DNA of 56,957 bases from Candidatus Hydrogenedentota bacterium (GCA_012730105.1 JAAYBJ010000036.1:1-56957); one strand, 5' to 3'; shown: positions 36,774-46,297, counted from the first letter of the stretch. Translations and numbers: made by a program. The notes: generated from the letters alone by a model not told the origin.

Positions 36774-38675
36774 TTAATTCAAAATCACATCGCCGCTGTG
36801 GCTTTCCAGTCTTAACGTAAACGTACCTTCATTAATACGCCCGAAAAACTCTTGCACATCCTGTTTGATGGAGCCGGTAAGCGGAAGCGCGCTCTGCACA
36901 CGCCCCCCGCTGGTCCTGATGGTTATGGAAGCGTCGGAATCCGGGTTTATAAAAGCGTTCAGGCCGCCTTCCTCCACCAGAATGTCATAATTGCCCTTGA
37001 CAGGTTCCAGGGACAGCAAGCGCACATCCCCCCGTTTGCTGCGAACGGTAACATTGCCGCCGGGCGCGTCGACATAGGTATGGCCTTCTTCCGCGTTGAC
37101 ACGGAGATCACCCACCAGCTGCTCAATGGTGGTGGTGCCGTACCGGGTGTTGATTTCGGCTGAACCGCTGCAGTTTTTCAGGGTAACCGCGCCCGTGTTG
37201 TTCACCACCGTGAACGCACCTCCGGAATTCTCTATGACCACCTCGCCCTTGGCCTGCTCCAGGTGTCCGCCCGCCTCGACCTTTATGACGGTGGTAATGC
37301 CTTCGGCGGCTTGCACGGTAATCGGCATGGTGCTGGGCACCTGCACATTCAGGTCAACGCGGTACGATTCGCAGCCGAACGCGGCCATGCTTTCACGCGC
37401 GGAGGTCTCCAGCTGGATGACGCCGGGCTTTCGTTCCGTTTCCACATGCAGGGCTTCCAGCGCGTCCATACCCGCGGCCGCCGAAGGCGTCCAGACCACG
37501 CGGGTGGCGGAAAGCGCCACCTGGTCCTCATCCACGCCTTCAATATGGATATTTCCGGGAATGGCGACAATGACCATGGAATTATCCTCCGAGATGGGAA
37601 TGTTTTCGGTAAGAACGTCCGTAAACGCCTTGAAGTCGCCGGCCGGAGGGGTGACTGTTTCGGAAGTCTTCCCTTCCATCGCGATGGATACGTCGCTGAA
37701 GGTAGCGTTAATCAGGATGCGCTGGTCCGTGTTGAGGTTGGGGTGGCGCGCCAGCAACTGCTGGCCCCGCACCTGTCGCGTTACTTCCAGTTCCGATTCA
37801 AACTTGCCGTAGGAAAGGGTCGCGTTTACATCGGGATCGGCGTTCGGCGGCAAAAATATCTGGGCGCGCCCGCTGTCGCTCGAGAGCACTATGGAAGATT
37901 GCGGCGCGGGACGCCTGAACGTGACCGTGCCGCGAAAATGCTGGACGGACATCTCTCCCTGAAAATCGCTGAAATCCGCGCTGGCATTCTGAAGTTTGAA
38001 GAACCCGCCCTGTTTCAGCCCAGTAGCATTGACATGAAAGTCACCCACGACCTGCGCGCGAACCGCCCCGGCAATCTGGGACAACTCCAAGCCCCCGTAT
38101 TGGACTTCCGCAGTCAGTGAACCGCCCAGCCCGGCAACATGGACATCCCCGAAAAAATTTTCAACGGACAATCCGGCGTCCCGAGGTACCAGGATCTGGT
38201 AATTCACCGCCATGGAGACCTTGTCGCCCCCCTTGATGTCGGGGAGCCGGGACCGGCATTCCAAATAATCCAAGCCCTGGGTAACGCTTATTTCGATCAA
38301 TTCGGCCACCTGTTCGGCCGAGGCGCTGGTATCCGCTCCGACCACAATGGAGGCGCTGATACGCACAAGCCGCTCGTTCCACACGTTGACGCGCACTTCG
38401 CCAAATTCATTGGAAAGCAGGATGGTGGGGGCGGGGCCGAGCGAATACTGTTCATCAAACGTGCGCTGCGCAACAGCCGCCGCGCTGTCTCCCTCGGAGA
38501 GGGATATGCCTGAACCCAGCATTTCCCCCGCGCGCCGGCCCACATAATCCATGCCCCGTGCCAAGTCCTCAATGCCAGTCTGGATGTTTTCAATAATCTG
38601 TGCACTGGCGATGCAGACCGCCAGCAACGGCACAAGAAAAAAATACGGGATACCTCTCCTGTGCGCCGCTACCAT
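36774..38675 (-). CDS. Exported DUF4097 beta-helix protein of the sigma-factor operon
   Basis: 633 residues; start at the ATG at 38675 preceded by GGGGAACACCAG. A signal peptide (GIPYFFLVPLLAVCIASAQ) leads to about 30 short Val/Gly-rich beta-strand repeats. These include LSVENFFGDVHVAGLGGSL, IENSGGAFTVVNNTGAVTL, INTRYGTTTIEQLVGDLRV, VRSKRGDVRLLSLEPVKGN and the closing FTLRLESHSGDVILN, the DUF4097/DUF4098 adhesin-like repeat. The two halves look like two copies of the domain. Such proteins are often encoded after an ECF sigma and an anti-sigma gene, as here (25-base gap), and are thought to be the sensed or regulated envelope component. The true function is unknown. Confidence 0.8.
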   Translation of the reverse strand: MVAAHRRGIPYFFLVPLLAVCIASAQIIENIQTGIEDLARGMDYVGRRAGEMLGSGISLSEGDSAAAVAQRTFDEQYSLGPAPTILLSNEFGEVRVNVWNERLVRISASIVVGADTSASAEQVAELIEISVTQGLDYLECRSRLPDIKGGDKVSMAVNYQILVPRDAGLSVENFFGDVHVAGLGGSLTAEVQYGGLELSQIAGAVRAQVVGDFHVNATGLKQGGFFKLQNASADFSDFQGEMSVQHFRGTVTFRRPAPQSSIVLSSDSGRAQIFLPPNADPDVNATLSYGKFESELEVTRQVRGQQLLARHPNLNTDQRILINATFSDVSIAMEGKTSETVTPPAGDFKAFTDVLTENIPISEDNSMVIVAIPGNIHIEGVDEDQVALSATRVVWTPSAAAGMDALEALHVETERKPGVIQLETSARESMAAFGCESYRVDLNVQVPSTMPITVQAAEGITTVIKVEAGGHLEQAKGEVVIENSGGAFTVVNNTGAVTLKNCSGSAEINTRYGTTTIEQLVGDLRVNAEEGHTYVDAPGGNVTVRSKRGDVRLLSLEPVKGNYDILVEEGGLNAFINPDSDASITIRTSGGRVQSALPLTGSIKQDVQEFFGRINEGTFTLRLESHSGDVILN

Positions 38676-38700
38676 CTGGTGTTCCCCGTCATGGCGCCCC

Positions 38701-39384
38701 CTAGAAACTGCGGTCAAGGTAAAGGTCGCGCAGGCCTTCCAACTGGCGCTCAAGACTCACCACAAGTACCTGGTTGGCGCGCGTGTTGCCCGGGTTGCGC
38801 TGCAGGGCATTGCGCGCGGCTTTCAGGTCGTAGTCGAGCAGTTCAAGAGCACGCCTGTATTCCGTCTTGCGGGGGGAATCCGCAAATTCATTCCGTATGG
38901 ACAGGGACGAAGAAAGCGCCTCCACCGTGGCTGTACGCTGGAGTACGGCGCCGGGGTTGGTGGATTGTTGGGAAGACGGCAAAGAAACGCTGGGTTGGTC
39001 GGTTTCTGAACGGGCGGAAGCATCATTCAGTGCCGTGCTAAAAGAATAGAGGGCAAGCGCCGAGACCGCCACCGCGCACAGGGCGTATTGGAGCGTCCGA
39101 AAAACGAGGGCACCCCGTTTCGGCCGGCTGCGCCGGCTTAACTCGGCGCGCGCGCGGATGACGATTTCCTGTGTCAGTACCCCGGACGGGTTCGGCGGGG
39201 ACGATAATTCCGCCAGTTCCAGCGAGGTGCGCATCCGCTTGATTTCATGGGCACACCGGGGACAGGCGGCGATATGCGCCGCCAGTACCGCGGAAACAGA
39301 GGCCTGACGATCCACCAGGGATTCCGTAAAATCTACCAGCTGGCTTTGTGTCGGGTGCCCTATGCCCTTGTAATCAAAACGCAT
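38701..39384 (-). CDS. Zinc-finger anti-sigma factor
   Basis: 227 residues. The N-terminal domain carries the anti-sigma zinc motif HIAACPRC (H-x3-C-x2-C; residues about 37-44). A single span follows (LQYALCAVAVSALALYSF, about 97-115), then a periplasmic domain of about 110 residues with an alpha-helical end (EYRRALELLDYDLKAARNALQRNPGNTR). It would hold the adjacent sigma factor inactive and release it on an envelope signal. It starts 17 bases after the sigma stop, the normal order sigma then anti-sigma. The periplasmic part is not recognised. Confidence 0.85.
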   Translation of the reverse strand: MRFDYKGIGHPTQSQLVDFTESLVDRQASVSAVLAAHIAACPRCAHEIKRMRTSLELAELSSPPNPSGVLTQEIVIRARAELSRRSRPKRGALVFRTLQYALCAVAVSALALYSFSTALNDASARSETDQPSVSLPSSQQSTNPGAVLQRTATVEALSSSLSIRNEFADSPRKTEYRRALELLDYDLKAARNALQRNPGNTRANQVLVVSLERQLEGLRDLYLDRSF

Positions 39385-39401
39385 TCAGGAGGATTCCGTT
39401 G

Positions 39402-40094
39402 TTAATCCTGCAAGTACTCGCGAAACCGTTCCAGATAAGGACGCAGCCCGCGTTCCGCGCGGACCACGCGTGATTTTATCGTGCCCACGGGGCAATCGGT
39501 AATTTCCGCTATTTCCTCGTAGGACAGATCCATAAACCTGCGCAGCACAAAGGCCTCCCGGTAATGTTCCGGCAAATGCTTCAACGCCTCGTTCACCGCG
39601 TCGGAGATTTCGCCCCGCTTGAAAGCGCTGACTACGCAGGCTTTTTCATCGCGGAGCGTTTCAAGGGGGGCGGGATCATCGCTGCCATTTTCCTGCGCGC
39701 CGCTCCAGAAGGAAAGACTGAAAAACTTCGGCCGCGTACGACGCTGCTCCCATTCTTTATGAATTTTGTTGGAGGCAATAGCAAACAGGTAGGAGGCGAA
39801 TTTACCCTGGCTTTCATACCGGTCCGCATTCCGGACCAGGGCCAGGAACACTTCCTGGGTTAATTCTTCCGCAATATGCTTATTCTGAAGCATGCGGTAA
39901 ATATACCCGAATATACTGCGCTGATAGCGTCGGACCAGTTCCTCAAAGGCGGACTCTGAACCTTCCTGATGGGCGGCCATCAGGGCGTCATCTTCCATTT
40001 CCTGAAGTGCCGGAGAGGCCACGGCGAGTTTCAAGTCCGGGGAAGACTGTATTTCCGCGCTCTTGACCGGCCCCGCTTTAGATGTGGCTGCCAT
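39402..40094 (-). CDS. ECF-type RNA polymerase sigma factor
   Basis: 230 residues. A nonconserved N-terminal 35 residues precede sigma region 2 (SAFEELVRRYQRSIFGYIYRML, IAEELTQEVFLALVRNADRY, FASYLFAIASNKIHKEWE). A linker is followed by region 4 (LPEHYREAFVLRRFMDLSYEEIAEI, then CPVGTIKSRVVRAERGLRPYLE). It directs transcription of its own operon in most such systems, but I cannot fix a promoter in the 263-base upstream gap. Order: sigma, anti-sigma, DUF4097, membrane protein, ComEA-like, glycosyltransferase, DUF5011 protein. Confidence 0.93.
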   Translation of the reverse strand: MAATSKAGPVKSAEIQSSPDLKLAVASPALQEMEDDALMAAHQEGSESAFEELVRRYQRSIFGYIYRMLQNKHIAEELTQEVFLALVRNADRYESQGKFASYLFAIASNKIHKEWEQRRTRPKFFSLSFWSGAQENGSDDPAPLETLRDEKACVVSAFKRGEISDAVNEALKHLPEHYREAFVLRRFMDLSYEEIAEITDCPVGTIKSRVVRAERGLRPYLERFREYLQD

Positions 40095-40357
40095 AATGAA
40101 TTCTTTTCATTTTAAAATTAGTGCTTCTTATCTTATTAGATATCACAAGTGCCTTTGGAGTTTCATTACACAGGGCATAGTGTATCAGAAAAGGAAACGT
40201 TTTACCAGAAAAACAACATTCCAAGGCCGGTTTTTTATTTGATTATAACCAGAGATGTGTTGTTGTAGTTATTTTTAATTCCAGCGGACATGTACACCAT
40301 GGATGGTATCAATCGTATGTGCAGAACCTATTCATGGTAGCGTCGAGAAATGACTTT

Positions 40358-41767
40358 TCAGCTCTCTGTATTGACGGGAGCAAGGTCAACGGGAATGTGC
40401 ATCCAGTCCCTTGAACTGAAAACCAGGGCCGTAAGTACCAGCCGCAGGGCGTGACTTACAAAAATGGCCGTCCAGATCAGCGTGGCGCTCAGGATGCCCA
40501 GACTGGCAAATACCTGACACAGCCCGAGTAATGCCACGATCTGGGTGGCAAAGGCGATCACCATAGGCGGCCTGGTGGCGCCGGCGCCCTGTATAGCGCC
40601 TGTCAAGGCCTGAGTTATAGTGAAAAACAGCCCGGAAAAGGCCAGAAAACGTAACAGGCTGACACCGTAGCCCCGCACAGGTTCTCCTGTGGCATTAAAA
40701 ATTCCCAGCAGCGTGTCGGGCATGGTCCAGAAAACGGCACCCACCAGTAGGGCCCAGACGGCGCCCAAACCGGAGGCGAGCATCACGCATTCCTTGCCCC
40801 GTTGGGCCTGGCCCGCGCCGATATTCTGTCCCATCAGGGTGCCCGATGCGTTACGCAGGCCGAAGGAAGTCCAGGTGATCAGGGCAAACAATTGCGTATA
40901 ACAGATAGTGTACGCGGCCTGGGCGGCCGCGCTGTGCTGCAGGGAACTGATATACCATACCAGTACAACGCCGCCTATATTGAGCAATACGCCCTGGATA
41001 CCGGTGGGTACGCCGATTTTTGTCATGACCCGCAGTAAACGCAAGTCGGGGATCAAATGAAATTTTTCAGGGGGCTGGATAATCATGCGCCGACTGTATA
41101 TAAGGTACAGGCCTGTCGCGCAACTGAAAACGGGGGCGAGCACGGTGCCCAGCCCGGCGCCGAGTACGCCCAGGGCGGGAAAAGGCCCGACACCTGTGAT
41201 AAGTAGCGTACTGATCAGAATATTCAACCCGGTAGTGAGAATACCCAGTTTCAAGGGTGTTTTCGGGTCGCCGGATGCGTTGAAGGCGCCGGTAAGCAGA
41301 AACATCAGGAACAGGGGGGCGCCGCACAGGAACAAAAGGCGGAGATACGGAAGAGCGTGGCGGTGCACTTCGGGCGCCACCTCAAGCAGTTTCAGCAATC
41401 CCGGGGAGCAGTAGTACCCGGCCGGCGCCACGATGAATACCAGGCAGAACACCGACGCCATCAGCGCCGTGTGAAACACTTCACTGATGGTTTTGCGATC
41501 CTGCCGGCCCGAATACCGGGCGATCAGCACATTCATACCCTGAAAGATGGAGACCACCAGCACCACGATGACCATGAACACCTGCCAGGCCACGCCAATG
41601 GCGGCGTTGGCGGCGTTGTCGGGCGACTCGATAAAACGTCCGATGAGCACATGATCGACAAAACCGTGGGCGCCGTTGACGAGGTTCAACGTGACCAGGG
41701 GCCAGGTGAGTACCCATACCGAGCGTAATTTGGTGCCCGATAGTATTTGCGGATCAAAGGGTTTCAA
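40358..41767 (-). CDS. MATE-family multidrug/metabolite antiporter
   Basis: 469 residues with about twelve spans in two similar halves. The start is a TTG at 41767; no ATG lies before the first span, and no strong ribosome binding site is seen, so the start is uncertain. MATE features: WPLVTLNLVNGAHGFVDHVLIGRF, FQGMNVLIARYSGRQD, LTGAFNASGDPKTPLKLGILTTGLNI, ALGVLGAGLGTVLA and, in the second half, GLRNASGTLMGQNIGAGQAQRGKE and ALTGAIQGAGATRPPM. It probably exports drugs or metabolites with Na+ or H+. It is single and divergent from the YchF-like gene. Confidence 0.92.
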   Translation of the reverse strand: MKPFDPQILSGTKLRSVWVLTWPLVTLNLVNGAHGFVDHVLIGRFIESPDNAANAAIGVAWQVFMVIVVLVVSIFQGMNVLIARYSGRQDRKTISEVFHTALMASVFCLVFIVAPAGYYCSPGLLKLLEVAPEVHRHALPYLRLLFLCGAPLFLMFLLTGAFNASGDPKTPLKLGILTTGLNILISTLLITGVGPFPALGVLGAGLGTVLAPVFSCATGLYLIYSRRMIIQPPEKFHLIPDLRLLRVMTKIGVPTGIQGVLLNIGGVVLVWYISSLQHSAAAQAAYTICYTQLFALITWTSFGLRNASGTLMGQNIGAGQAQRGKECVMLASGLGAVWALLVGAVFWTMPDTLLGIFNATGEPVRGYGVSLLRFLAFSGLFFTITQALTGAIQGAGATRPPMVIAFATQIVALLGLCQVFASLGILSATLIWTAIFVSHALRLVLTALVFSSRDWMHIPVDLAPVNTES

Positions 41768-41970
41768 GGGAATTCTGTTCTTTGTTCGGGTTTAACAGGC
41801 GGTGTGCGCCCTGGACCGGGGCAGGAAAAGACCGTTCATTCCTGCCAAGTTTATAGCACGAGTTCCCCCCGGAACCCAAACGTCTCTCCCGTTTGCGTTA
41901 CGTGTGCCCACACCGCCGCCTGTGATAAAATGGGTGTCTGATACATGTTCGAACCCAGGAGAAAACGCAA

Positions 41971-43029
41971 ATGAAAGTGGGTCTTATCGGTTTCGCACGG
42001 TCGGGGAAGACCACGGTGTTCAATGCCATCACGGGGGCCAAGGCCGAGGTGGGCGCCTACGGCAGCCGTGAAGCCAATGTCGCCGTAATAAAGGTGCCGG
42101 ACGCGCGGGTGGACGCGCTGGCGGAAATTTTCAAGCCGAAAAAGAAAACCTACGCGGAAATAGAATTTATTGACATCGCCCCGGTGGAAGGGACGGATCA
42201 GGACAAGGCCCTGGACAACGCGGCCCTGAACCTGCTGAAAAACGCGGACGCACTGGTGCATGTGGTGCGCGCCTTTGAAAATGAAAATGTGATGCATCCC
42301 CGGGACAGTGTCAATCCGGAACGGGATGTTGTCTCCCTTGAGGAGGAATTGCAGCTGACGGACCTAATTATCGTGGAGAAACGAATCGAACGCCTGGAAA
42401 AAGAGCATAAAAAAGACACGGAGCACGAACTGCTGGTGCGCTGCAAGGAACACCTTGAGACGGGGGCCCCCTTGCGGACCCTTGATCTGAACACCCAGGA
42501 AGAAGCCTCCCTGCGAAATTTCACCTTCCTGTCGCAAAAGCCGATGATGCTTCTCGGCAATTATGGGGATGACGCCATCGGCAACGATAATCCTTCAGGC
42601 CTTCGTGATGTCGCCCGAAAACTGAATCTTCAACTGATCGAGTTCTGCGGCGCCCTGGAAATGGAGGTAAACCAGCTGCCCGAGGAGGAGCGGGCTTCCT
42701 TCCGCGAGGAATTGGGGCTGGGCGAGGAGTCGCGAACCCGGTTCATCCAGTTTGCCTACGACATGCTGGGCTTGATCAGTTTCCTGACCGCAGGGGAGCC
42801 GGAGGTGCGCGCCTGGACCATACGCAAGGGCACCCACGCCGTGGATGCGGCCGGCGTCATTCACTCCGATATCAAGCGGGGATTCATACGCGCGGAAACC
42901 GTGGCCTACGACCATTTCATGGAAGCGGGGTCCATGGCGAAAGCCAAGGAAAAGGGATGGGTGCGACTGGAAGGAAAGGAATATGTCGTCCTAAACGGGG
43001 ACATGATGCTGTTCCGGTTCAACGTATAA
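41971..43029 (+). CDS. YchF/OLA1-like P-loop GTPase/ATPase (DUF933-containing)
   Basis: 352 residues; ATG after AGGAGAAAACGCAA. The N-terminus has a P-loop GFARSGKTTVFNAITG instead of the usual YchF GLPNVGKST. Next come the switch-like VPDARVDALAEIFKPKKKTYAEIEFIDIA, a coiled-coil helical hairpin (about 120-170) and a C-terminal TGS-like DUF933 domain (LGLISFLTAGEPEVRAWTIRKG, AVDAAGVIHSDIKRGFIRAETVAY, LEGKEYVVLNGDMMLFRFNV). YchF binds ribosomes and prefers ATP over GTP. The altered P-loop marks it as a divergent subfamily, and its nucleotide preference is unclear. Confidence 0.85.
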   Translation: MKVGLIGFARSGKTTVFNAITGAKAEVGAYGSREANVAVIKVPDARVDALAEIFKPKKKTYAEIEFIDIAPVEGTDQDKALDNAALNLLKNADALVHVVRAFENENVMHPRDSVNPERDVVSLEEELQLTDLIIVEKRIERLEKEHKKDTEHELLVRCKEHLETGAPLRTLDLNTQEEASLRNFTFLSQKPMMLLGNYGDDAIGNDNPSGLRDVARKLNLQLIEFCGALEMEVNQLPEEERASFREELGLGEESRTRFIQFAYDMLGLISFLTAGEPEVRAWTIRKGTHAVDAAGVIHSDIKRGFIRAETVAYDHFMEAGSMAKAKEKGWVRLEGKEYVVLNGDMMLFRFNV

Positions 43030-43047
43030 ACCTGTCGTCGTTTCCCG

Positions 43048-44784
43048 CTACCGGGAAAAATGGATGGGAGCCAGGTCGCCGATGAACTGGGGCCATGCGT
43101 CATAGGCCCGCTCTAAGGCCTGTCCATCGGCGGTTTCCATGACCCAGGTGCCTTTGGGCGCATCCGGCTCATATTCCAGTACCGTACCGTCGGGATGGAT
43201 AAAGCGTGTCCGGAGCGATTCGGAATCCCCATTCACGGCAAGGATGGCCTCCAGGAGGGACTCCGGGGTCTGAGCGCATTCCGGAAATAACGACAGAATA
43301 CCGACGCGCTTGTCTTCATAGACGGCGATGAGAAAATCTTTCGGTCGCACAGCGCGATAGATGCGCCAGCCATATCCTTCCGCGACCGGCTGCATGGTCG
43401 CGGGAACATGGACCGATCCGTTCGCGCAGGCGAATCGGGAATACACGCCCGTAGTATTCCAGGAAAACCAAGGCCCTTTCCCACGGATATGGAAGCAGTC
43501 TTGTATTTCGGTCGACCCGTCGGAGAGAAGTAGCGTTACCGGGCGGGCAACGATATGGGAGCGGAAACCTCGGTTGGCGCCGCCCGCACTCAGCAGGTAG
43601 CCCGGCCCGCCGCTGTATATTTCGGGGCAGCCGCTGGGGCCGCGTCCGAAGCGGACAAAATAGGGAACCTCTTTGCGCACGGTCCAGGCGGCTATATCTT
43701 TCGGTAAACGGTAGGGAAGCAATTCCGCCAGCAGGACATGTCCGGAATAGCGGTTCATTTCCCATTCCGGCGGAACCCTTTCTTGGGACAGTTGCAGCCA
43801 CGCACGCATATAGGCGCTGTGGGGATCGTCATTCAATTCCGTTTCGTCGGTCTTTTCGTAGCGGCGTCTGAAAGGCGGATTACGGCGCAGATCGAGACTC
43901 CCCAGGGCATATTGGAGATTCATGATGTCAAGCAGATACCGCGCTTTGCGCCGGATGACCGGAGATTCCGGAAAGGCTTCCAAATTCAGCAATGCCTGGA
44001 GCGTGTATCCGGCATACGGGTTGGAATTGAACTCATAAACGCCCTCATGAATCATAAGGTCCAGGTAGGCCGAAATCCAGGCGGCCATGCCATTGGCTTC
44101 GTTGTCGTACAGCGGATTGCCGCGTTGTTCCGCGTCGCCGTAGTTTCGAAGCCATTGATTTTTCAGGTAACGGCTTCCCTCCGTCATGAGGTGGTGGTTT
44201 TCAGTGTCCAGCACCAGCCCGAAAGTAAGTGGCGCCGTAACCAGCGGGGTGTCGCCCTCCTCCGTCAGCAGCACCTCCAGCAGGTGTCGGAGGGTCTCCG
44301 GATATAACCGGTCCGGGTCATTTCCGAAGAGATACAAAATGGTGGTCAGCGTGGTCAGCGTGAAATCGTAATCTCCTTTGAAAAGCAGCCAGTTGGAACC
44401 CGCACCGCTCCATGGTGTGCTTTCCCGGAGGTATCGGTTCGTCGCTTCGATATCCCGGTTGGAGGCCAGTTTGGCCAGCACGACACGCGGCGCGGTAACC
44501 TTCCCCTTGGTCTGCCAATCCGGAAGGGGCTGTTCACTCCAGTCTCCCACGGCCTTACCGCCGCGGACGCTGTTGTTTGCGGGTATCCAGGGATCCGGGG
44601 ATACGGAGTCCATGGGGGGCAGGCCCTTGCCCAAAGGTAAAGGACGCATCTGGTGGCGGCCTGCCCCGATCCAGTTTAATTGGGCATTGGGGAGTATTGC
44701 CTGCCCTGCCACGGCGGGGAATAAAAGAAGTAAAACCAGCACGCACAATTTGATTGGTTGATATGGTTTTTGTGATGTTTTCAT
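43048..44784 (-). CDS. Secreted protein with predicted alpha/alpha-toroid fold, family not recognised
   Basis: 578 residues from the ATG at 44784, chosen because a signal peptide (LCVLVLLLLFPAVAGQA) follows. The open frame continues to 45393 but only by running antisense through the neighbouring Gfo/Idh gene. The first 330 residues are helical with an ETENHHLMTEGSRYLKNQ-like segment (written DTENHHLMTEGSRYL), then YAGYTLQALLNLEAFPES and YLLDIMNLQYALGS. The last 200 are beta-rich with EIYSGGPGYLLSAGGANRGF, a pattern reminiscent of heparinase II/III-type lyases. No catalytic set can be assigned. It is divergent from the Tat oxidoreductase gene at 45017, so an exported carbohydrate role is likely but unproven. 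Confidence 0.7.
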   Translation of the reverse strand: MKTSQKPYQPIKLCVLVLLLLFPAVAGQAILPNAQLNWIGAGRHQMRPLPLGKGLPPMDSVSPDPWIPANNSVRGGKAVGDWSEQPLPDWQTKGKVTAPRVVLAKLASNRDIEATNRYLRESTPWSGAGSNWLLFKGDYDFTLTTLTTILYLFGNDPDRLYPETLRHLLEVLLTEEGDTPLVTAPLTFGLVLDTENHHLMTEGSRYLKNQWLRNYGDAEQRGNPLYDNEANGMAAWISAYLDLMIHEGVYEFNSNPYAGYTLQALLNLEAFPESPVIRRKARYLLDIMNLQYALGSLDLRRNPPFRRRYEKTDETELNDDPHSAYMRAWLQLSQERVPPEWEMNRYSGHVLLAELLPYRLPKDIAAWTVRKEVPYFVRFGRGPSGCPEIYSGGPGYLLSAGGANRGFRSHIVARPVTLLLSDGSTEIQDCFHIRGKGPWFSWNTTGVYSRFACANGSVHVPATMQPVAEGYGWRIYRAVRPKDFLIAVYEDKRVGILSLFPECAQTPESLLEAILAVNGDSESLRTRFIHPDGTVLEYEPDAPKGTWVMETADGQALERAYDAWPQFIGDLAPIHFSR

Positions 44785-45016
44785 ACGCACTATATGACTG
44801 TTTTCTTCCGTGTGAAGTTTCAGGCGACTTCGAACACGGGATGTTTTGGTCCTGTCCTTACGTCGTATAGGCCACAGACTGATTTCCTGAAAAAGGACAT
44901 CGGCCCGAACGGTGTTATTCCTGGCACCGCACCCGGCAACGATCCGACGCGCAACTTGACTTGATTTTCCCTGTCCGTTAGGATGCAATAACACAACCGA
45001 TAGGAGAATACAGGTC

Positions 45017-46297
45017 ATGTCAAGTGAATTTAATCGCCGCCAGTTTCTCGCCGGCACCCTTGTGGGTGGTGCGGTGTTGACTTCGGGGCTTCGGGCCGCC
45101 GCCCAGGCGGATGCGGAAACGGTTACCGTGGGCGTGGTGGGTATGAACCGGGGCAAGGCCCTTGCCCTGGATTTCTTGAAGGCGCCGGGATGCCGCATCA
45201 AGTATGTGTGCGATCTGGATAATAACCGCAGGGAGGAGGGCAAAGCGGCCATTGGCAAGGCAAGCGGAACTACCCCCGAAGCCGTTGCTGATTTCCGCCA
45301 CATTCTCGATGATCCGGAAGTCGACGCGGTCGCTTTCGCCCTGCCCGTACACTGGCATGCCCCGGCCGCCATTTTGGCCTGCAAGGCGGGCAAGCATGTC
45401 TATGTGGAAAAACCCTGCTGCCACAATCCCCGCGAAGGGGAACTGCTGGTGGAGGCGGCCCGGAAATACAATCGCGCCGTGCAGATGGGCGCCCAGCGTC
45501 GTTCTTCCGCGGTCATCAACGAGGGCATGACAAAACTGTTGGGCGGTGCCATTGGCCGTGCGTATTATGCCCGGGGCTGGTATGCGGCCCAGCGGGGCGG
45601 CATGGGAAGGGGCGAAGTCATGGATCCTCCCGAACAGCTCGATTACGATCTGTGGCAGGGGCCCGCGCCGCGCAGGCCGTACAAGAGCAATGTCATTCAC
45701 TACAACTGGCACTGGCTCTGGCATTACGGCACCGGGGAAGCGGGGAACAACGGCACCCACATGTTCGACCTTGGCCGCTGGGGGCTTGGCGTGGACTATC
45801 CGCTTCGCGTGACCTCCGCCGGCGGGCGTTACCGCTATGACGACGACCAGGAGACGCCCGACACCCACATGATCACCTATGATTTTGAGGGGGGGAAAAC
45901 GCTCACCTGGGAAGGTCTCAGCTGCAACCAACCCGGTCCGGAGGGCATGTTCGTCGGTATTACCTTCTACGGGGAGAACGGCAGCATGATCTTCGGGCAC
46001 GATAGTTATGTCCTCCGCGACGGGAGCGGCAAAGTGGTCGAGGAGGCCAAGGGCGATGTGGGTGGCGTTGACCACGTGGTGAATCTTCTGAACGCCATAC
46101 GGACAAACACGCCCGAATCCCTGAATTGTCAGATTGAAACCGGTTACAAGAGCACCCTGCTCGCCCACTTGGGTAATATCGCCCATCGCACAGGGCGCGT
46201 TTTACGCTGCGATGATGCAGGACACATCCTTGATGACACCGAAGCCCAAGCCCTCTGGCAACGGGAATATGAGCCCGGCTGGGAGCCGACGGTATAG
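45017..46297 (+). CDS. Tat-exported Gfo/Idh/MocA-family oxidoreductase
   Basis: 426 residues; ATG at 45017 after AGGAGAATACAGGTC. The signal NRRQFLAGTLVGGAVLTSG has the twin arginines. The Rossmann part reads VTVGVVGMNRGKALALDF, a shortened glycine loop. DPEVDAVAFALPVHWHAPAAILA, GKHVYVEKPCCHNPREGELLVEA with the catalytic-region EKP, and WHWLWHYGTGEAGNNGTHMFDLGRW (conserved His region) follow. It is predicted to oxidise a sugar ring with tightly bound nicotinamide cofactor in the periplasm. Substrate unknown. It diverges from the toroid-like gene. Confidence 0.88.
   Translation: MSSEFNRRQFLAGTLVGGAVLTSGLRAAAQADAETVTVGVVGMNRGKALALDFLKAPGCRIKYVCDLDNNRREEGKAAIGKASGTTPEAVADFRHILDDPEVDAVAFALPVHWHAPAAILACKAGKHVYVEKPCCHNPREGELLVEAARKYNRAVQMGAQRRSSAVINEGMTKLLGGAIGRAYYARGWYAAQRGGMGRGEVMDPPEQLDYDLWQGPAPRRPYKSNVIHYNWHWLWHYGTGEAGNNGTHMFDLGRWGLGVDYPLRVTSAGGRYRYDDDQETPDTHMITYDFEGGKTLTWEGLSCNQPGPEGMFVGITFYGENGSMIFGHDSYVLRDGSGKVVEEAKGDVGGVDHVVNLLNAIRTNTPESLNCQIETGYKSTLLAHLGNIAHRTGRVLRCDDAGHILDDTEAQALWQREYEPGWEPTV

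Noticed and set aside
40095-40357. Autoregulatory ECF promoter before the sigma gene
   Set aside because: GAAACT and GTGATA with about 15 bases between them, and a TACAC/GTGTA inverted repeat, are too weak to call without expression data.
44785-45393. N-terminal extension of the toroid-like protein frame
   Set aside because: The extra codons run antisense through the start of the Tat Gfo/Idh gene, and a signal peptide begins exactly at the internal ATG at 44784.
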